Source: Rhizobium sp. Q54
GTDB lineage: Bacteria; Pseudomonadota; Alphaproteobacteria; CADEGL01
DNA: 50,146 nucleotides
Direction of reading: 5' to 3'
Assembly (NCBI GenBank): GCA_945860095.1
Contig: CAMAPP010000004.1
Location: 1-50,146 of the forward strand
Shown here: one piece after another, positions 24,493 through 33,342 of the stretch
Layout: each line of letters starts with the position of its first letter
How positions within the stretch are numbered: the first letter of the stretch is position 1
Translations under genes and position numbers: made by a program
The notes under the pieces: generated by a model
The model's input: only the letters and a program-made list of their open reading frames with translations
Database searches by the model: none
What the model was told of the DNA's origin: nothing

Positions 24493-25857
24493 ATGGTCAA
24501 ACGTGCGACATCGCTGACGGGGCCCTATCAGGCCTATCGGCGCACCGAGCGGGGCGGGATCGACGAGGAGTTGACCCGCGTCGGCCCGGGCACGCCGTGC
24601 GGCGAATATCTCCGGCGCTTCTGGCAGCCGGTGGCGCTGTCGTCCGAACTCACCGACGTGCCCCATGCGCTGCGCATCTTGGGCGAGGATTTGGTTTTGT
24701 TCCGCGACGGCGAGGGCCGGCTCGGCCTATTGGAACGCGCCTGCCCGCATCGCGGTACCTCGCTCGAATATGCCAAGGTCGAGCTTCGCGGCTTGCGCTG
24801 CTGCTATCATGGCTGGCATTTCGACGTCGATGGCACGATCCTCGAGGTGCCGGGCGAGCCCGAGGGTACGCCGATTCCGAGCCGGGTGTGCGCCGGTGCT
24901 TATCCGGCGCGGGAATACGAAGGCATCGTCTTCGCCTATATGGGCCCGCCGGAGAAAAAGCCGGAATTTCCGCTTTACGATTTGTTCGTGCGCCCGGACA
25001 AGGCGCTAAAGCCCGCCAAGGTCCATTCGCCGTGCAACTGGCTCCAGGTGCGCGAGAACGAGATGGACCCCATCCACATCACCTTTTTGCACACGCGCCT
25101 GTTCGGCGTGCAATTCGTGCCCGCCTTCGCGGCCCTGCCCACCCTCGAATGGCGGGAAACGCCGGTCGGGATGATGTACGTCACGGTGCGCCGCTGGGGC
25201 GAACACCTTTATCTGCGCTCGAACGACATGATCCTGCCCAATATCGCGCGCGTGGCGGGGGTCGAGGATGCCGAGGGCGAAACGGTCTTCGATCGGCGCG
25301 GCGGCACGACCAACTGGGTGGTGCCGATCGACGATCGCAATTGCTTGACGATCGGCTGGGACGATGTGGAAAAGGCCTTGCCCGATCCCCGGCGCAACGC
25401 CCTCATGGACCGCGCCGCGCGCGAGGGGCGCGCCTCGATGGGTCCCTTCGATGTCGGGCAGACGGGCGATCCCACCTACGAACAGCGCCAGCGCGCACCC
25501 GGCGACTGGGATGCCTGGACCAGCCAAGGCAGGGTCGCGCGCCATGGCTGGGAAAATCTCGCCATGACCGACAAAGGCGTGGCGATGTACCGCAAATTGC
25601 TGCGCCGGGGCATCCGGGCGGTCAAACGCGACCAGGACCCGCCTTGTTTGGAGCGCGGCGGCGCGGGGCCGCGCGCGACATTCTCGCACAACACTGTGAA
25701 GCGTATTCCGCCCGCATCGACAGCGGCCGCCGACCGGGAATTGGCGCTCGCCTTCGGGCGCCTGGTGACCGAAAAGATATTTTCCGGCGAACTCCGGTCG
25801 CGCCATCCCATGGACGTGCCGCTCGATATCGGCCCGCCGCGGCACCCTCAAAACTGA
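24493..25857 (+). CDS. Rieske non-haem iron oxygenase, copy 1
   Basis: A 454-residue oxygenase alpha-type subunit. The [2Fe-2S] Rieske ligands are Cys84/His86 (ACPHRG) and Cys103/His106 (CCYHGWHF). The mononuclear iron site is Asp192-x2-His195-x4-His200 (ENEMDPIHITFLHTR). A conserved GDWDAW near residue 340 may supply an acidic residue. The length and motif spacing match the phthalate dioxygenase / vanillate O-demethylase branch, which hydroxylates or demethylates aromatics and amines. ATG 24493 follows GGGGAGACGGCC. No ferredoxin reductase gene is in the window, so electrons must come from elsewhere. Confidence 0.92.
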   Translation: MVKRATSLTGPYQAYRRTERGGIDEELTRVGPGTPCGEYLRRFWQPVALSSELTDVPHALRILGEDLVLFRDGEGRLGLLERACPHRGTSLEYAKVELRGLRCCYHGWHFDVDGTILEVPGEPEGTPIPSRVCAGAYPAREYEGIVFAYMGPPEKKPEFPLYDLFVRPDKALKPAKVHSPCNWLQVRENEMDPIHITFLHTRLFGVQFVPAFAALPTLEWRETPVGMMYVTVRRWGEHLYLRSNDMILPNIARVAGVEDAEGETVFDRRGGTTNWVVPIDDRNCLTIGWDDVEKALPDPRRNALMDRAAREGRASMGPFDVGQTGDPTYEQRQRAPGDWDAWTSQGRVARHGWENLAMTDKGVAMYRKLLRRGIRAVKRDQDPPCLERGGAGPRATFSHNTVKRIPPASTAAADRELALAFGRLVTEKIFSGELRSRHPMDVPLDIGPPRHPQN

Positions 25858-25869
25858 AGGAACACTTGG

Positions 25870-27255
25870 ATGGCAGGCAGTAATGCGACGACGCGCCGTC
25901 CACGCGCCCGCAAAGGGCCGTACGGCGGCTATGACCGCAAGCGCGATTTCGCGACCGACGATTATCTTACGCGCGTCGGACGCGGCACGCCGGGCGGGGA
26001 ATATCTCCGCCGGTATTGGCACCCCGTCTGCCTGTCCTCGCAGCTCACGGACGTGCCGCGCCGCATCCGCATTCTCGGCGAGGATCTGGTCGCCTTCCGC
26101 GACGGCCGCGGCAAGCTCGGCGTGCTCGAATTGCATTGCTCGCATCGCGGCACCTCGCTCGAATTCGGCAAGGTCGAGCAATGCGGCATCCGCTGCTGCT
26201 ATCACGGCTGGCAGTTCGACGTGGACGGACGAATTCTCGACACGCCCGGCGAGCCCGAAGGCAGCCCGATCAAGAAGCGCGTCTGGCACGGCGCCTATCC
26301 CGCGCGGGAATGGATGGGCCTGGTATTCGCCTATATGGGTCCGCCCGAAGCGGCGCCGGAATTTCCGGTTTACGACGCCTTCGAGCGCGAGAACCCGGAA
26401 TTCGTCCATCGCTACCGGGAGTCGCCGTGCAACTGGATTCAGGTGCGCGAGAACGAGATGGACCCCATCCATCTCGCCTTCCTGCACACCCGGCTATTCG
26501 GCGTGCAGTTCCAGCCCGTGTACGGCGAAATCCCGACGATGGAATGGGTAGAGACGCCGATCGGCATGGCCTATCTCACCGTGCGGCGCTGGCAGGATTA
26601 TCTTTACCTGCGCGTCAACGACATGATCATGCCCAATGTCGTGCGCGTCGCCGGGATCGAGGACGCCGAGGGCGAAACCGTGTTCGACCGGCGCGGCAGC
26701 GCGCTCAACTGGGTCGTGCCCATCGACGACACCCACACGCTCAATATCGGCTTCGGCGATATCGACAAGGACCTGCTGCTCGATGGCCGGCAGTCCTACA
26801 CCGACCGCATGAAGCGCCAGGGTGTCTATACTGTCGGCGCGGGCGATGTCGGCCAGACGGGCGAGCCGAGTTACGAGCAGCGCCAGCGCGCCCCCGGCGA
26901 TTGGGATGCCTGGACCAGCCAGGGCGCGATCGCCAGCCACAAGCGCGAGCATCTCGGCTTCACCGATCAGGGCGTGGTCATGTACCGCAAATTGCTGCGC
27001 GAGGGCATGGCGGCGGTCGAGGCGGGCAAGACGCCGAAGAACCTGCACCTCAAGAAGCTCGTCGGTCCGCTGCTTACCTACTGCCACAACACGGTGAAGC
27101 GCGTGCCGCGCGCGGCGACCGAGACGACCGACCGGGCGAACGCGGTCGCGTTCGGGCGCGAGATTTTCAAGCGCATCCGCGAGGGTCAATTGGCCAAGCG
27201 CCACCCGGGCGCCGAATACCCGGCGGATTTCGAATTCACCCCGCCCAAATCCTAG
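25870..27255 (+). CDS. Rieske non-haem iron oxygenase, copy 2
   Basis: A 461-residue paralogue of copy 1, twelve bases downstream. Rieske ligands are Cys90/His92 (HCSHRG, with Ser in place of the usual Pro) and Cys109/His112 (CCYHGWQF). The iron ligands are Asp198-x2-His201-x4-His206 (ENEMDPIHLAFLHTR). It shares with copy 3 the central stretch TLNIGFGDIDKDL and VGAGDVGQTGE. The N-terminus is a basic linker ending GPYGGY. ATG 25870 is preceded by AGGAACACTTGG. All catalytic residues are present, so it should be active on its own. Confidence 0.92.
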   Translation: MAGSNATTRRPRARKGPYGGYDRKRDFATDDYLTRVGRGTPGGEYLRRYWHPVCLSSQLTDVPRRIRILGEDLVAFRDGRGKLGVLELHCSHRGTSLEFGKVEQCGIRCCYHGWQFDVDGRILDTPGEPEGSPIKKRVWHGAYPAREWMGLVFAYMGPPEAAPEFPVYDAFERENPEFVHRYRESPCNWIQVRENEMDPIHLAFLHTRLFGVQFQPVYGEIPTMEWVETPIGMAYLTVRRWQDYLYLRVNDMIMPNVVRVAGIEDAEGETVFDRRGSALNWVVPIDDTHTLNIGFGDIDKDLLLDGRQSYTDRMKRQGVYTVGAGDVGQTGEPSYEQRQRAPGDWDAWTSQGAIASHKREHLGFTDQGVVMYRKLLREGMAAVEAGKTPKNLHLKKLVGPLLTYCHNTVKRVPRAATETTDRANAVAFGREIFKRIREGQLAKRHPGAEYPADFEFTPPKS

Positions 27256-27278
27256 GGCGCGGACGGAGGACAAGAGAG

Positions 27279-28649
27279 ATGGAAGGCGGCACGAACGCCC
27301 GCGCCCGCGCGCCGCGCGGCCCCTACGGCGCCTATCACGGCCAGCGCGAGCGCAAGCCCGATGAAACCCTGGTGCGCGTCGGGCCCGGGACGCCTTGCGG
27401 CGAATATTTCCGCCGTTTCTGGCAGCCGGTCTGCTGGTCCTCGCATCTGGGCGAATTGCCCAAGCGTCTGCGTATTTTGGGCGAGGACTTGGTCGCGTTT
27501 CGCGACGGCCGGGGCAAGGTCGGCGTGCTCGATCTTCATTGTTCCCATCGCGGCACCTCGCTCGAATTCGGCAAGATCCAGGAATGCGGCATCCGCTGCT
27601 GCTATCACGGCTGGCAGTTCGACATCGACGGCCGCGTGCTCGACGCACCGGGCGAGCCCGAGGGCACGCCCATTCCTGGCCGCGTCTGGCACGGCGCCTA
27701 TCCCGCGCGCGAATGGCGCGGTCTCGTGTTCGTCTATATGGGGCCGCCCGGAGACGTGCCGGAATTTCCCGTCTATGACGCACTCGAGCGCGAGGATGCG
27801 GATTGCGTGCTCCGCCATTGGCACTCGCCGTGCAATTGGCTTCAGATGCGCGAGAACGAGATGGATCCCGCCCACCTCACTTTCCTGCACACCCGCGTCT
27901 TCGGCATGCAGTTCACGCCGGTTTATGGCGAGCTCTCGAGCATGGAGTTCAAGGAAACGCCGAACGGCATGATTTACGTCACGGTGCGGCGCTGGAAGGA
28001 ATATCTCTATCTGCGCGTCTCGGAAATGATCCTGCCGAATATCAGCCGTATCTCGGGCATCGAGGACGCCGAATCCGAGACCGTGTTCGACCGGCGCGGC
28101 GGCGCGCTCAACTGGACCGTGCCCATCGACGACACGAACACGCTGTCCATCGGCATGGGCGATATCGACAAGAACCTGGCGATCGACGGCCTCGACGCCT
28201 ATCGCGACCGCCAGGTGCGCGCGGGCGGCTACACGGTCGGCGCGGGCGATGTCGGGCAGACGGGGGAGACCAGTTACGAACAGCGCCAGCGCGCGCCCGG
28301 CGATTGGGACACCTGGGTCAGCCAGGGCACCATCGCGGCGCACAACCGCGAAAATCTCGGCTACACCGATCAAGGCATCGTCCTGTACCGCAAGCTCGTG
28401 AAAAGCGGCATCGCGGATCTGGCCAAGGGCCGGGCCCTCAAGGCGCGTCTCGATACCGCGCCCAACGCGCCCCTCGAAACCTACGCGAACAACACCGTGC
28501 TGCGCGTGCCAAGCGCGAACTCCCCGGCGGCCGAGGAGGCAATGAAGCTCCGCTTCGGGCGCGAAATCATGGACGCGGTTTTCGAGGGCCGTTTGCGCAA
28601 GCGCCATCTTGGCGCCGAACGCCCCGGCGATTTCGTCTTCAAGCCGTGA
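27279..28649 (+). CDS. Rieske non-haem iron oxygenase, copy 3
   Basis: A 456-residue third paralogue, 23 bases after copy 2, with ribosome site GGAGGACAAGAG before ATG 27279. The reading frame is open far upstream (from 26016), but that is shadow of copy 2. Rieske ligands are Cys88/His90 (HCSHRG) and Cys107/His110; the iron site is Asp196-x2-His199-x4-His204 (ENEMDPAHLTFLHTR). The protein is closest to copy 2. Its stop TGA overlaps a GTG start of the DNA glycosylase gene. Three intact copies suggest substrate partition or mixed trimers. Confidence 0.92.
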   Translation: MEGGTNARARAPRGPYGAYHGQRERKPDETLVRVGPGTPCGEYFRRFWQPVCWSSHLGELPKRLRILGEDLVAFRDGRGKVGVLDLHCSHRGTSLEFGKIQECGIRCCYHGWQFDIDGRVLDAPGEPEGTPIPGRVWHGAYPAREWRGLVFVYMGPPGDVPEFPVYDALEREDADCVLRHWHSPCNWLQMRENEMDPAHLTFLHTRVFGMQFTPVYGELSSMEFKETPNGMIYVTVRRWKEYLYLRVSEMILPNISRISGIEDAESETVFDRRGGALNWTVPIDDTNTLSIGMGDIDKNLAIDGLDAYRDRQVRAGGYTVGAGDVGQTGETSYEQRQRAPGDWDTWVSQGTIAAHNRENLGYTDQGIVLYRKLVKSGIADLAKGRALKARLDTAPNAPLETYANNTVLRVPSANSPAAEEAMKLRFGREIMDAVFEGRLRKRHLGAERPGDFVFKP

Positions 28650-29332
28650 CGTTGCTGCACGTGACGCCGTCCTTCAAACCCATCCTCGCGCGCGCGTGCG
28701 CGCGCCATGGTGGGGCGGCGGCGATCGAGAAATCATTGCCCAAGCCCAAGACCGCGCGCGCCCTCGCCAATCTCGACGAGGACCGCTATCTCTCGCTCAT
28801 GTCGCTGCGCATCTTTCGCGCGGGCCTTAAACATTCCCTCGTCGATGCCAAATGGCCGGAGTTCGAGAAGGTGTTTTTCGGATTCGCGCCGAACCGCGTG
28901 CGCGCCATGCCGGACGAGGCACTCGAGCGCTGCATGAAGAACGAACGGCTCATTCGCCACTGGGCGAAGCTCAAATCCATTCCCGCCAATGCCAAGGCCA
29001 TCGCGGCGATCGCCTCGGAGCATGGTTCGTTCGGTGCCTACCTCGCGTCCTGGCCGGCCGCGGACATCGTCGGACTTTGGGCCGATTTGGCCAAGCGCTG
29101 CCAGCAAATGGGCGGCAATTCCGGGCCGTATTTCCTGCGCATGGCGGGCAAGGATACCTTCATCGTGACCGAGGACGTGGCGGCGGCGCTGATCGCCGCG
29201 CGCATCGTCGAGAAGAAGCCCACGAGCAAGGCCGATCTCCGCCGCGTCCAGGCGGCGTTCAACGATTGGGCGGCGCAAACCGGTCGTCCGCTGTGCCAGA
29301 TTTCGCGCCTGCTGGCGCTGTCGGTCGAATAG
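28646..29332 (+). CDS. DNA-3-methyladenine glycosylase I-like protein
   Basis: A 228-residue protein of the Tag family (PF03352-type), the alphaproteobacterial variant with SFKPILARA, KWPEFEKVFFGFAP, IRHWAKLKSIPANAKAI, GGNSGPYFLRMAGKDTFIVTEDVAAALI and GRPLCQISRLLALSVE. It excises alkylated bases such as 3-methyladenine from DNA. The start is taken as GTG 28646, which overlaps the oxygenase stop as GTGA; GTG 28661 (VTPSFKPIL) is equally possible. Coupling of a base-excision enzyme to an oxygenase operon is unusual. Confidence 0.82.
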   Translation: MTLLHVTPSFKPILARACARHGGAAAIEKSLPKPKTARALANLDEDRYLSLMSLRIFRAGLKHSLVDAKWPEFEKVFFGFAPNRVRAMPDEALERCMKNERLIRHWAKLKSIPANAKAIAAIASEHGSFGAYLASWPAADIVGLWADLAKRCQQMGGNSGPYFLRMAGKDTFIVTEDVAAALIAARIVEKKPTSKADLRRVQAAFNDWAAQTGRPLCQISRLLALSVE

Positions 29333-29377
29333 CGGCCGGCCGCAAAATCACACGCCAAGAAACCCAGGGAGGTTCCC

Positions 29378-29839
29378 GTGCCCAAGCCGAGCTATCACAT
29401 GGTCAAGGGGGCCGCGACCGCGGTCGCACCTTATAGCCATTACGTCAATTTCGGCGACCTCGCGTTCATCACCGGCCAGATCGGCATGACGCCGGGCGAC
29501 GATTCCGTTCCCATACCCACGAAGATCGAGGACGAGACGCGCCGAACGATGGAGAATCTTCGCATCATCTTGAAGGCATCCGGTCTTGGTTTCGGCGACG
29601 TGGTGGCAAGCCGCGTCTTCCTCACCCATTTCGAGCGCGATTACGAACGTATGAACAAGGTTTACATGACCTATTTCAAGCCGGGGCATTTCCCGATGCG
29701 CACTTGCATCGGGGTCACGGCCTTGGCGCGGGGCGGCAAGCTCGAAATCGATTTCATCTGCGCCCGGCCAAAAAAGGCGCGCGCGGCAAAAAAGCCGGCG
29801 CGGCGTGCGTCCAAGCGCCCCGCCGCCCGCCGGCGCTAG
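29378..29839 (+). CDS. RidA family protein with basic C-terminal tail
   Basis: A 153-residue RidA/YjgF homologue; the core has APYSHYVNFGDLAFITGQIG, Arg108 (MRTCIGVTAL) and Glu123 (KLEIDF). The last 24 or so residues are almost only Lys, Arg and Ala, an extension not found in ordinary 130-residue RidA proteins. The start is GTG 29378, preceded by GGGAGGTTCCC. It is 45 bases after the glycosylase gene and ends before a strong terminator, so it is probably the last gene of the Rieske operon. It may hydrolyse imines produced by N-dealkylation. Confidence 0.87.
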   Translation: MPKPSYHMVKGAATAVAPYSHYVNFGDLAFITGQIGMTPGDDSVPIPTKIEDETRRTMENLRIILKASGLGFGDVVASRVFLTHFERDYERMNKVYMTYFKPGHFPMRTCIGVTALARGGKLEIDFICARPKKARAAKKPARRASKRPAARRR

Positions 29840-29860
29840 GCCGCCGTCCGCTCAAAACCA

Positions 29861-29893
29861 AACGCCCGGGACCGCGAGGTCCCGGGCGTTTGC
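29861..29893. terminator. rho-independent terminator between convergent genes
   Basis: AACGCCCGGGACC (29861-29873) and GGTCCCGGGCGTT (29878-29890) form a 13-bp perfect stem with loop GCGA. A short T-run follows on the plus strand, and AAAACCA precedes, so it likely works for both the ridA and the BI-1 transcripts. Confidence 0.85.
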
Positions 29894-29915
29894 GTCTGGG
29901 GCTTGGGTCGCGCGA

Positions 29916-30635
29916 TTAGTCGCGGCGCGCGCCGAAGAGTTGCAGCAACATGACAAACAGATTGATGAAGTCGAGGTACAGCGTGAGCGCGCCGAAGATC
30001 GCCTTCTTCGACATCGTTTCGCTGTCATCGCTTTCGAGATAGGTATTGCGGATCCGCTGGGTGTCGTAGGCCGTCAGGCCGACGAATACCAGCACGCCGA
30101 TGACCGAGATCGCGAATTGCAGCGCCGAGCTCGCGAGGAACAGATTTACGATCGAGGCGATCACGACGCCGATCAGGCCCATGAACAGAAACGATCCGAT
30201 CTTTGTCAGGTCGCGCTTGGTGGTATAGCCGTAGAGGCTCATCGCCGCGAACGTGCCAGCGGTGATGAAGAACACCCGTGCGATGCTCGCCCCGGTATAG
30301 ACCATGAAAATGGTCGATAGCGACAAGCCCATGAGGCCCGCGAACACCCAAAACAGCGTCTGGGCGGTCGAGGCCTTCATACGATGAATCCGCGCGGCGA
30401 ACAGAAAGACAAAACCGATGGGCGCCAGCATGACGACCCATTTTAGCGGCGTGCCGAAGATCGCCTGGAACAATTCCGGCGTACTGGCGGTGAATGCCGC
30501 GACGATGCCCGTCAGCGCCAGGCCCGACGCCATGTAGTTGTACACCCGCAGCATGTAGCTGCGGAGCCCTTGGTCGATCGCGACTTGATCGACCGTGCGG
30601 GTTGCAAAGACCCTGTTTTGTGGACCAATAGCCAT
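29916..30635 (-). CDS. Bax inhibitor-1/YccA family membrane protein
   Basis: A 239-residue protein with seven hydrophobic helices of the BI-1 (UPF0005/TMBIM) family: RSYMLRVYNYMASGLALTGIVA, LMGLSLSTIFMVYTGASIARVFF, YGYTTKRDLTKIGSFLFMGLIG and GLTAYDTQRIRN, with the terminal LYLDFINLFVMLLQLFG typical of the family. Members act as pH-sensitive calcium leak channels or FtsH-linked quality-control factors in the inner membrane. ATG 30635 is preceded by GACGGGAGGAGTTT, and a promoter candidate lies just upstream. Confidence 0.92.
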   Translation of the reverse strand: MAIGPQNRVFATRTVDQVAIDQGLRSYMLRVYNYMASGLALTGIVAAFTASTPELFQAIFGTPLKWVVMLAPIGFVFLFAARIHRMKASTAQTLFWVFAGLMGLSLSTIFMVYTGASIARVFFITAGTFAAMSLYGYTTKRDLTKIGSFLFMGLIGVVIASIVNLFLASSALQFAISVIGVLVFVGLTAYDTQRIRNTYLESDDSETMSKKAIFGALTLYLDFINLFVMLLQLFGARRD

Positions 30636-30678
30636 GAAACTCCTCCCGTCGGGAATGCGATATCCGATTTGTGTGCTC

Positions 30679-30707
30679 TAATATTGCTCGATTCGGCCGC
30701 AAATCAA
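30679..30707 (-). promoter_or_regulatory. sigma70-like promoter candidate for the BI-1 gene
   Basis: On the minus strand TTGATT (complement of 30702-30707) is followed after 17 bases by ATATTA (complement of 30679-30684). The -10 box is about 45 bases before the ATG. The AT-rich block stands out in a GC-rich context. Confidence 0.45.
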
Positions 30708-30765
30708 TAGCCGGTATTGGCACCGTCTTGGGTAAACTTTGGCCGGTTAGCAAATGGCACGGCCC

Positions 30766-33342
30766 TTATTCGTTGCGCAACAATCCGCTTCCCGAGCGGC
30801 CGAGCGCGCGCCAACTGCCGAGAAAGCCGAAAGCCAGGATGGCGAGCGAGGCCAATCCCACCGTCGCGGCCACGAGGCCAGGCATGAAGGCCCAGCCCGT
30901 GCGCACGATTTGGGTCACCAAGACCCAGCCGGCAAGGGTGCCGAACGCCGCCGCCAGCGCCGAGGTCGCGACACCCAGCAGGCCGTATTCGATGGCATAG
31001 GCGCGTAGCAAATCCGTGCGCGCGGCGCCGAGCACCTTGAGGATGACGGCATCGTAAAGCCGGCCCTTTCGCCCGGCGGCGACCGCGCCCGCGAGCACGA
31101 GAACGCCGACCAGCAAGGTCACGGCCGCGGCCATGCGCACGGCATTGCCCATCTGACCGATGGTTTGATTGACCGTCTCGAGCGCGGCCTTGACCCGAAT
31201 CGCCGAGACATTGGGAAAACGCTCCGCCGCGCTTTTCTCGAGACCGTCGAGCGCGCCGTCCTCGGCGCTCACGGTGGCGATGTGGGTTTGCGGCGCGCTC
31301 TCGAACACGCCGGGCGACACGATCAAGGTGAAATTGATGCCGAGAGTCTGCCAGGCGATGCGGCGCAGATTGGCGATGCGCAATTCGACCTCGCGGCCCA
31401 GCACGTTGACGGTCAAGCTGTCGCCGAGCTTGAGTCCCAGGCCGTCGGCCGCGGCCTCGTCGAAGGACACGAGCGCGCTCTTGCTTGCGCCCGTTGCGCC
31501 ATCGGCGCGGTAATCCCTGGCCCACCATTCGCCCGCTACGATCTCCGCCCCCCTTGGCGGCGTGGCGGCATAGGTAATGCCGCGATCGCCGCGCAGAATC
31601 CACGCCACCTCCGGCTTCACCTTCGCCTCGTCCGCCGGCACGCCCTTGATGCGTGTAATGCGCCCGCGCAGATGAGGCACGGAATCGATGGCGCCGACCC
31701 CGGGCATGGCGGCGGCCAGGGCTGCGAAATCCGCGACTTGATGGGGTTGGATGTCGATGAAGAAAAATGCCGGGGCGTGCGCGGGCATGTCTTGCCCGAT
31801 CTGGCGCGCGAGATTGCCTTGCAGCAAAACGACCGCGACCAGGACCGTAAGGCCGATGCCGAGCGAGAGCACCACGCTCGGCGTCGCGGCGCCGGGCCGG
31901 TGCAGATTGGCGAGCGCCAGGCGCAAGGTCGGCCGTCCAGCGACGAGTGCCGGCATCTGGCCCGCCCGCGCGGCCAGGCGCGCGATGGCCCAAGCGGCGG
32001 CGCGGAACGCGGCGAAGGCGCAAGCCGCGCCGAACGCGAACCACAGCGCAAGCTCGCGCTGGCCGACGAAGGTAATGGCGAAGGCGATGAGCGCGGCCGA
32101 GGCTGCGGCCACGGCGATCATGCCGCGCGCGCCGATGGTGCCGGAAATCCGTCCGATGGCCGCGCGAAACAAGGCGGCGGGGGACACGGCGCGGGTTTGC
32201 AGCAAGGGCCAGAGCGCGAAGACGAGAGCGGTCAGCGCGCCGTACGAAGCCGCCAGGACGAGAACGTCGGGGTAAATGCTCCAGATCGGGCGCACCGGCA
32301 GAAACTCGGCGATCAGGGAGCCGAAGGCCGCGGGTGTCGCCGCGCCGAGCACGAGTCCGCCCGCGATGCCCGCGACGGCCAGGGCAGCCACCTGGACGAG
32401 GTACACGCGGAACACGAGGCCGTTCGTGGCGCCTAGGCATTTCAACGTGGCGATGGTCGCGATCCGGCGGTCGAGATAGGCGCGCACCGCATTGGCAATC
32501 CCGACCCCGCCGATCAGCAGGGCCGCGAGACCCACGAGCGTCAAATAGACCCGGAGACGCTCGACCATCTCCTTGATTCGGGGTGCTGCCGCATCGCTGT
32601 CGCGCGCCCGCCAACCCGCATCGGGAAAGTCGCGCTTCAGCGCCGCGAGCCAGGATTTGGCCTCGGCTTCGGGGCCAAGCAATATTCGAGTCCTATACTC
32701 GGCGATCGAGCCAGGCTGGACCAATTCGGTTGCCGCGAGCGCGTCCAGTCCGATCATCAGGCGCGGGCCGAGGGTAAAGCCGGCGGTGACGCGGTCGGGT
32801 TCGCGCACGATCTCGGCCATCAGCACGAATTGCGCCTCGCCCACGCGCACAATTTGGCCGAGGCGCGCGCCGAGGCGGGCGAGTGCGCCCGGCTCGGCGA
32901 CGGCACCGGGAACGCCATTGGTTCCGGCGAGCGCTTCGCCAAGGGCCAAAGCGGGCGACAGCGTCACCCGGCCGATCAAGGGATAGGCGGCATCGACGGC
33001 TTTCAATTCGACCAAGGCCTGCGCGCCCTCGGCGCGCGCCATCGCGCGCATCTCGACCGCTTCCGAAACGCGCCCCGAAGCGGAAAAGCGCATCCGCGCC
33101 GCACCTTGGGGTGCGTCGTAGCGTTGCGCGATCTCCACGTCGCCGCCCAGAATCGCGCGCGAATCCGCCTTGATGCCATCGTCGATCGCGCGGGCGAGCG
33201 AACCGACGGCCGCGATCGCGGCAACGCCTATGGCGAGACCGAGCAAAGCGGTCCCAGCGCCCTTGATGCCGCCGCGCAGCTCACGCCTGGCCAGACGCGC
33301 GGCCAGGCGCCATTCGTCCCAGACGGCGCCGAACGCGTTCAT
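30766..33342 (-). CDS. ABC transporter permease, FtsX/YbbP type
   Basis: An 858-residue inner-membrane permease with an N-terminal helix (KGAGTALLGLAIGVAAIAAVGSLA) and two blocks of FtsX-type transmembrane helices. One is around residues 260-400 (VGLAALLIGGVGIANAVRAYLDRRIATIATLKCLGA), the other at the C-terminus (LLVGVLVLAGAVAAGRKGRLYDAVILKVLGA). Large periplasmic regions lie between. The YbbP family pairs with a LolD-like ATPase and is encoded beside tesA in E. coli, as here. Its start overlaps the ATPase stop by four bases (ATGA). The substrate is unknown; envelope lipid or lipoprotein handling is suspected for the family. Confidence 0.88.
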   Translation of the reverse strand: MNAFGAVWDEWRLAARLARRELRGGIKGAGTALLGLAIGVAAIAAVGSLARAIDDGIKADSRAILGGDVEIAQRYDAPQGAARMRFSASGRVSEAVEMRAMARAEGAQALVELKAVDAAYPLIGRVTLSPALALGEALAGTNGVPGAVAEPGALARLGARLGQIVRVGEAQFVLMAEIVREPDRVTAGFTLGPRLMIGLDALAATELVQPGSIAEYRTRILLGPEAEAKSWLAALKRDFPDAGWRARDSDAAAPRIKEMVERLRVYLTLVGLAALLIGGVGIANAVRAYLDRRIATIATLKCLGATNGLVFRVYLVQVAALAVAGIAGGLVLGAATPAAFGSLIAEFLPVRPIWSIYPDVLVLAASYGALTALVFALWPLLQTRAVSPAALFRAAIGRISGTIGARGMIAVAAASAALIAFAITFVGQRELALWFAFGAACAFAAFRAAAWAIARLAARAGQMPALVAGRPTLRLALANLHRPGAATPSVVLSLGIGLTVLVAVVLLQGNLARQIGQDMPAHAPAFFFIDIQPHQVADFAALAAAMPGVGAIDSVPHLRGRITRIKGVPADEAKVKPEVAWILRGDRGITYAATPPRGAEIVAGEWWARDYRADGATGASKSALVSFDEAAADGLGLKLGDSLTVNVLGREVELRIANLRRIAWQTLGINFTLIVSPGVFESAPQTHIATVSAEDGALDGLEKSAAERFPNVSAIRVKAALETVNQTIGQMGNAVRMAAAVTLLVGVLVLAGAVAAGRKGRLYDAVILKVLGAARTDLLRAYAIEYGLLGVATSALAAAFGTLAGWVLVTQIVRTGWAFMPGLVAATVGLASLAILAFGFLGSWRALGRSGSGLLRNE

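Noticed and set aside
26016-27278. A long open frame in front of Rieske copy 3 that would give an 877-residue fusion
   Set aside because: The first 421 codons are Arg/Pro-rich, overlap Rieske copy 2 in another frame and have no family similarity. ATG 27279 has its own GGAGGA ribosome site.
28670-28700. Alternating CGCGCGTGCGCGCG run as a Z-DNA or regulatory element
   Set aside because: It lies inside the glycosylase coding frame (ARACARHGG) and is explained by Ala/Arg codons in GC-rich DNA.
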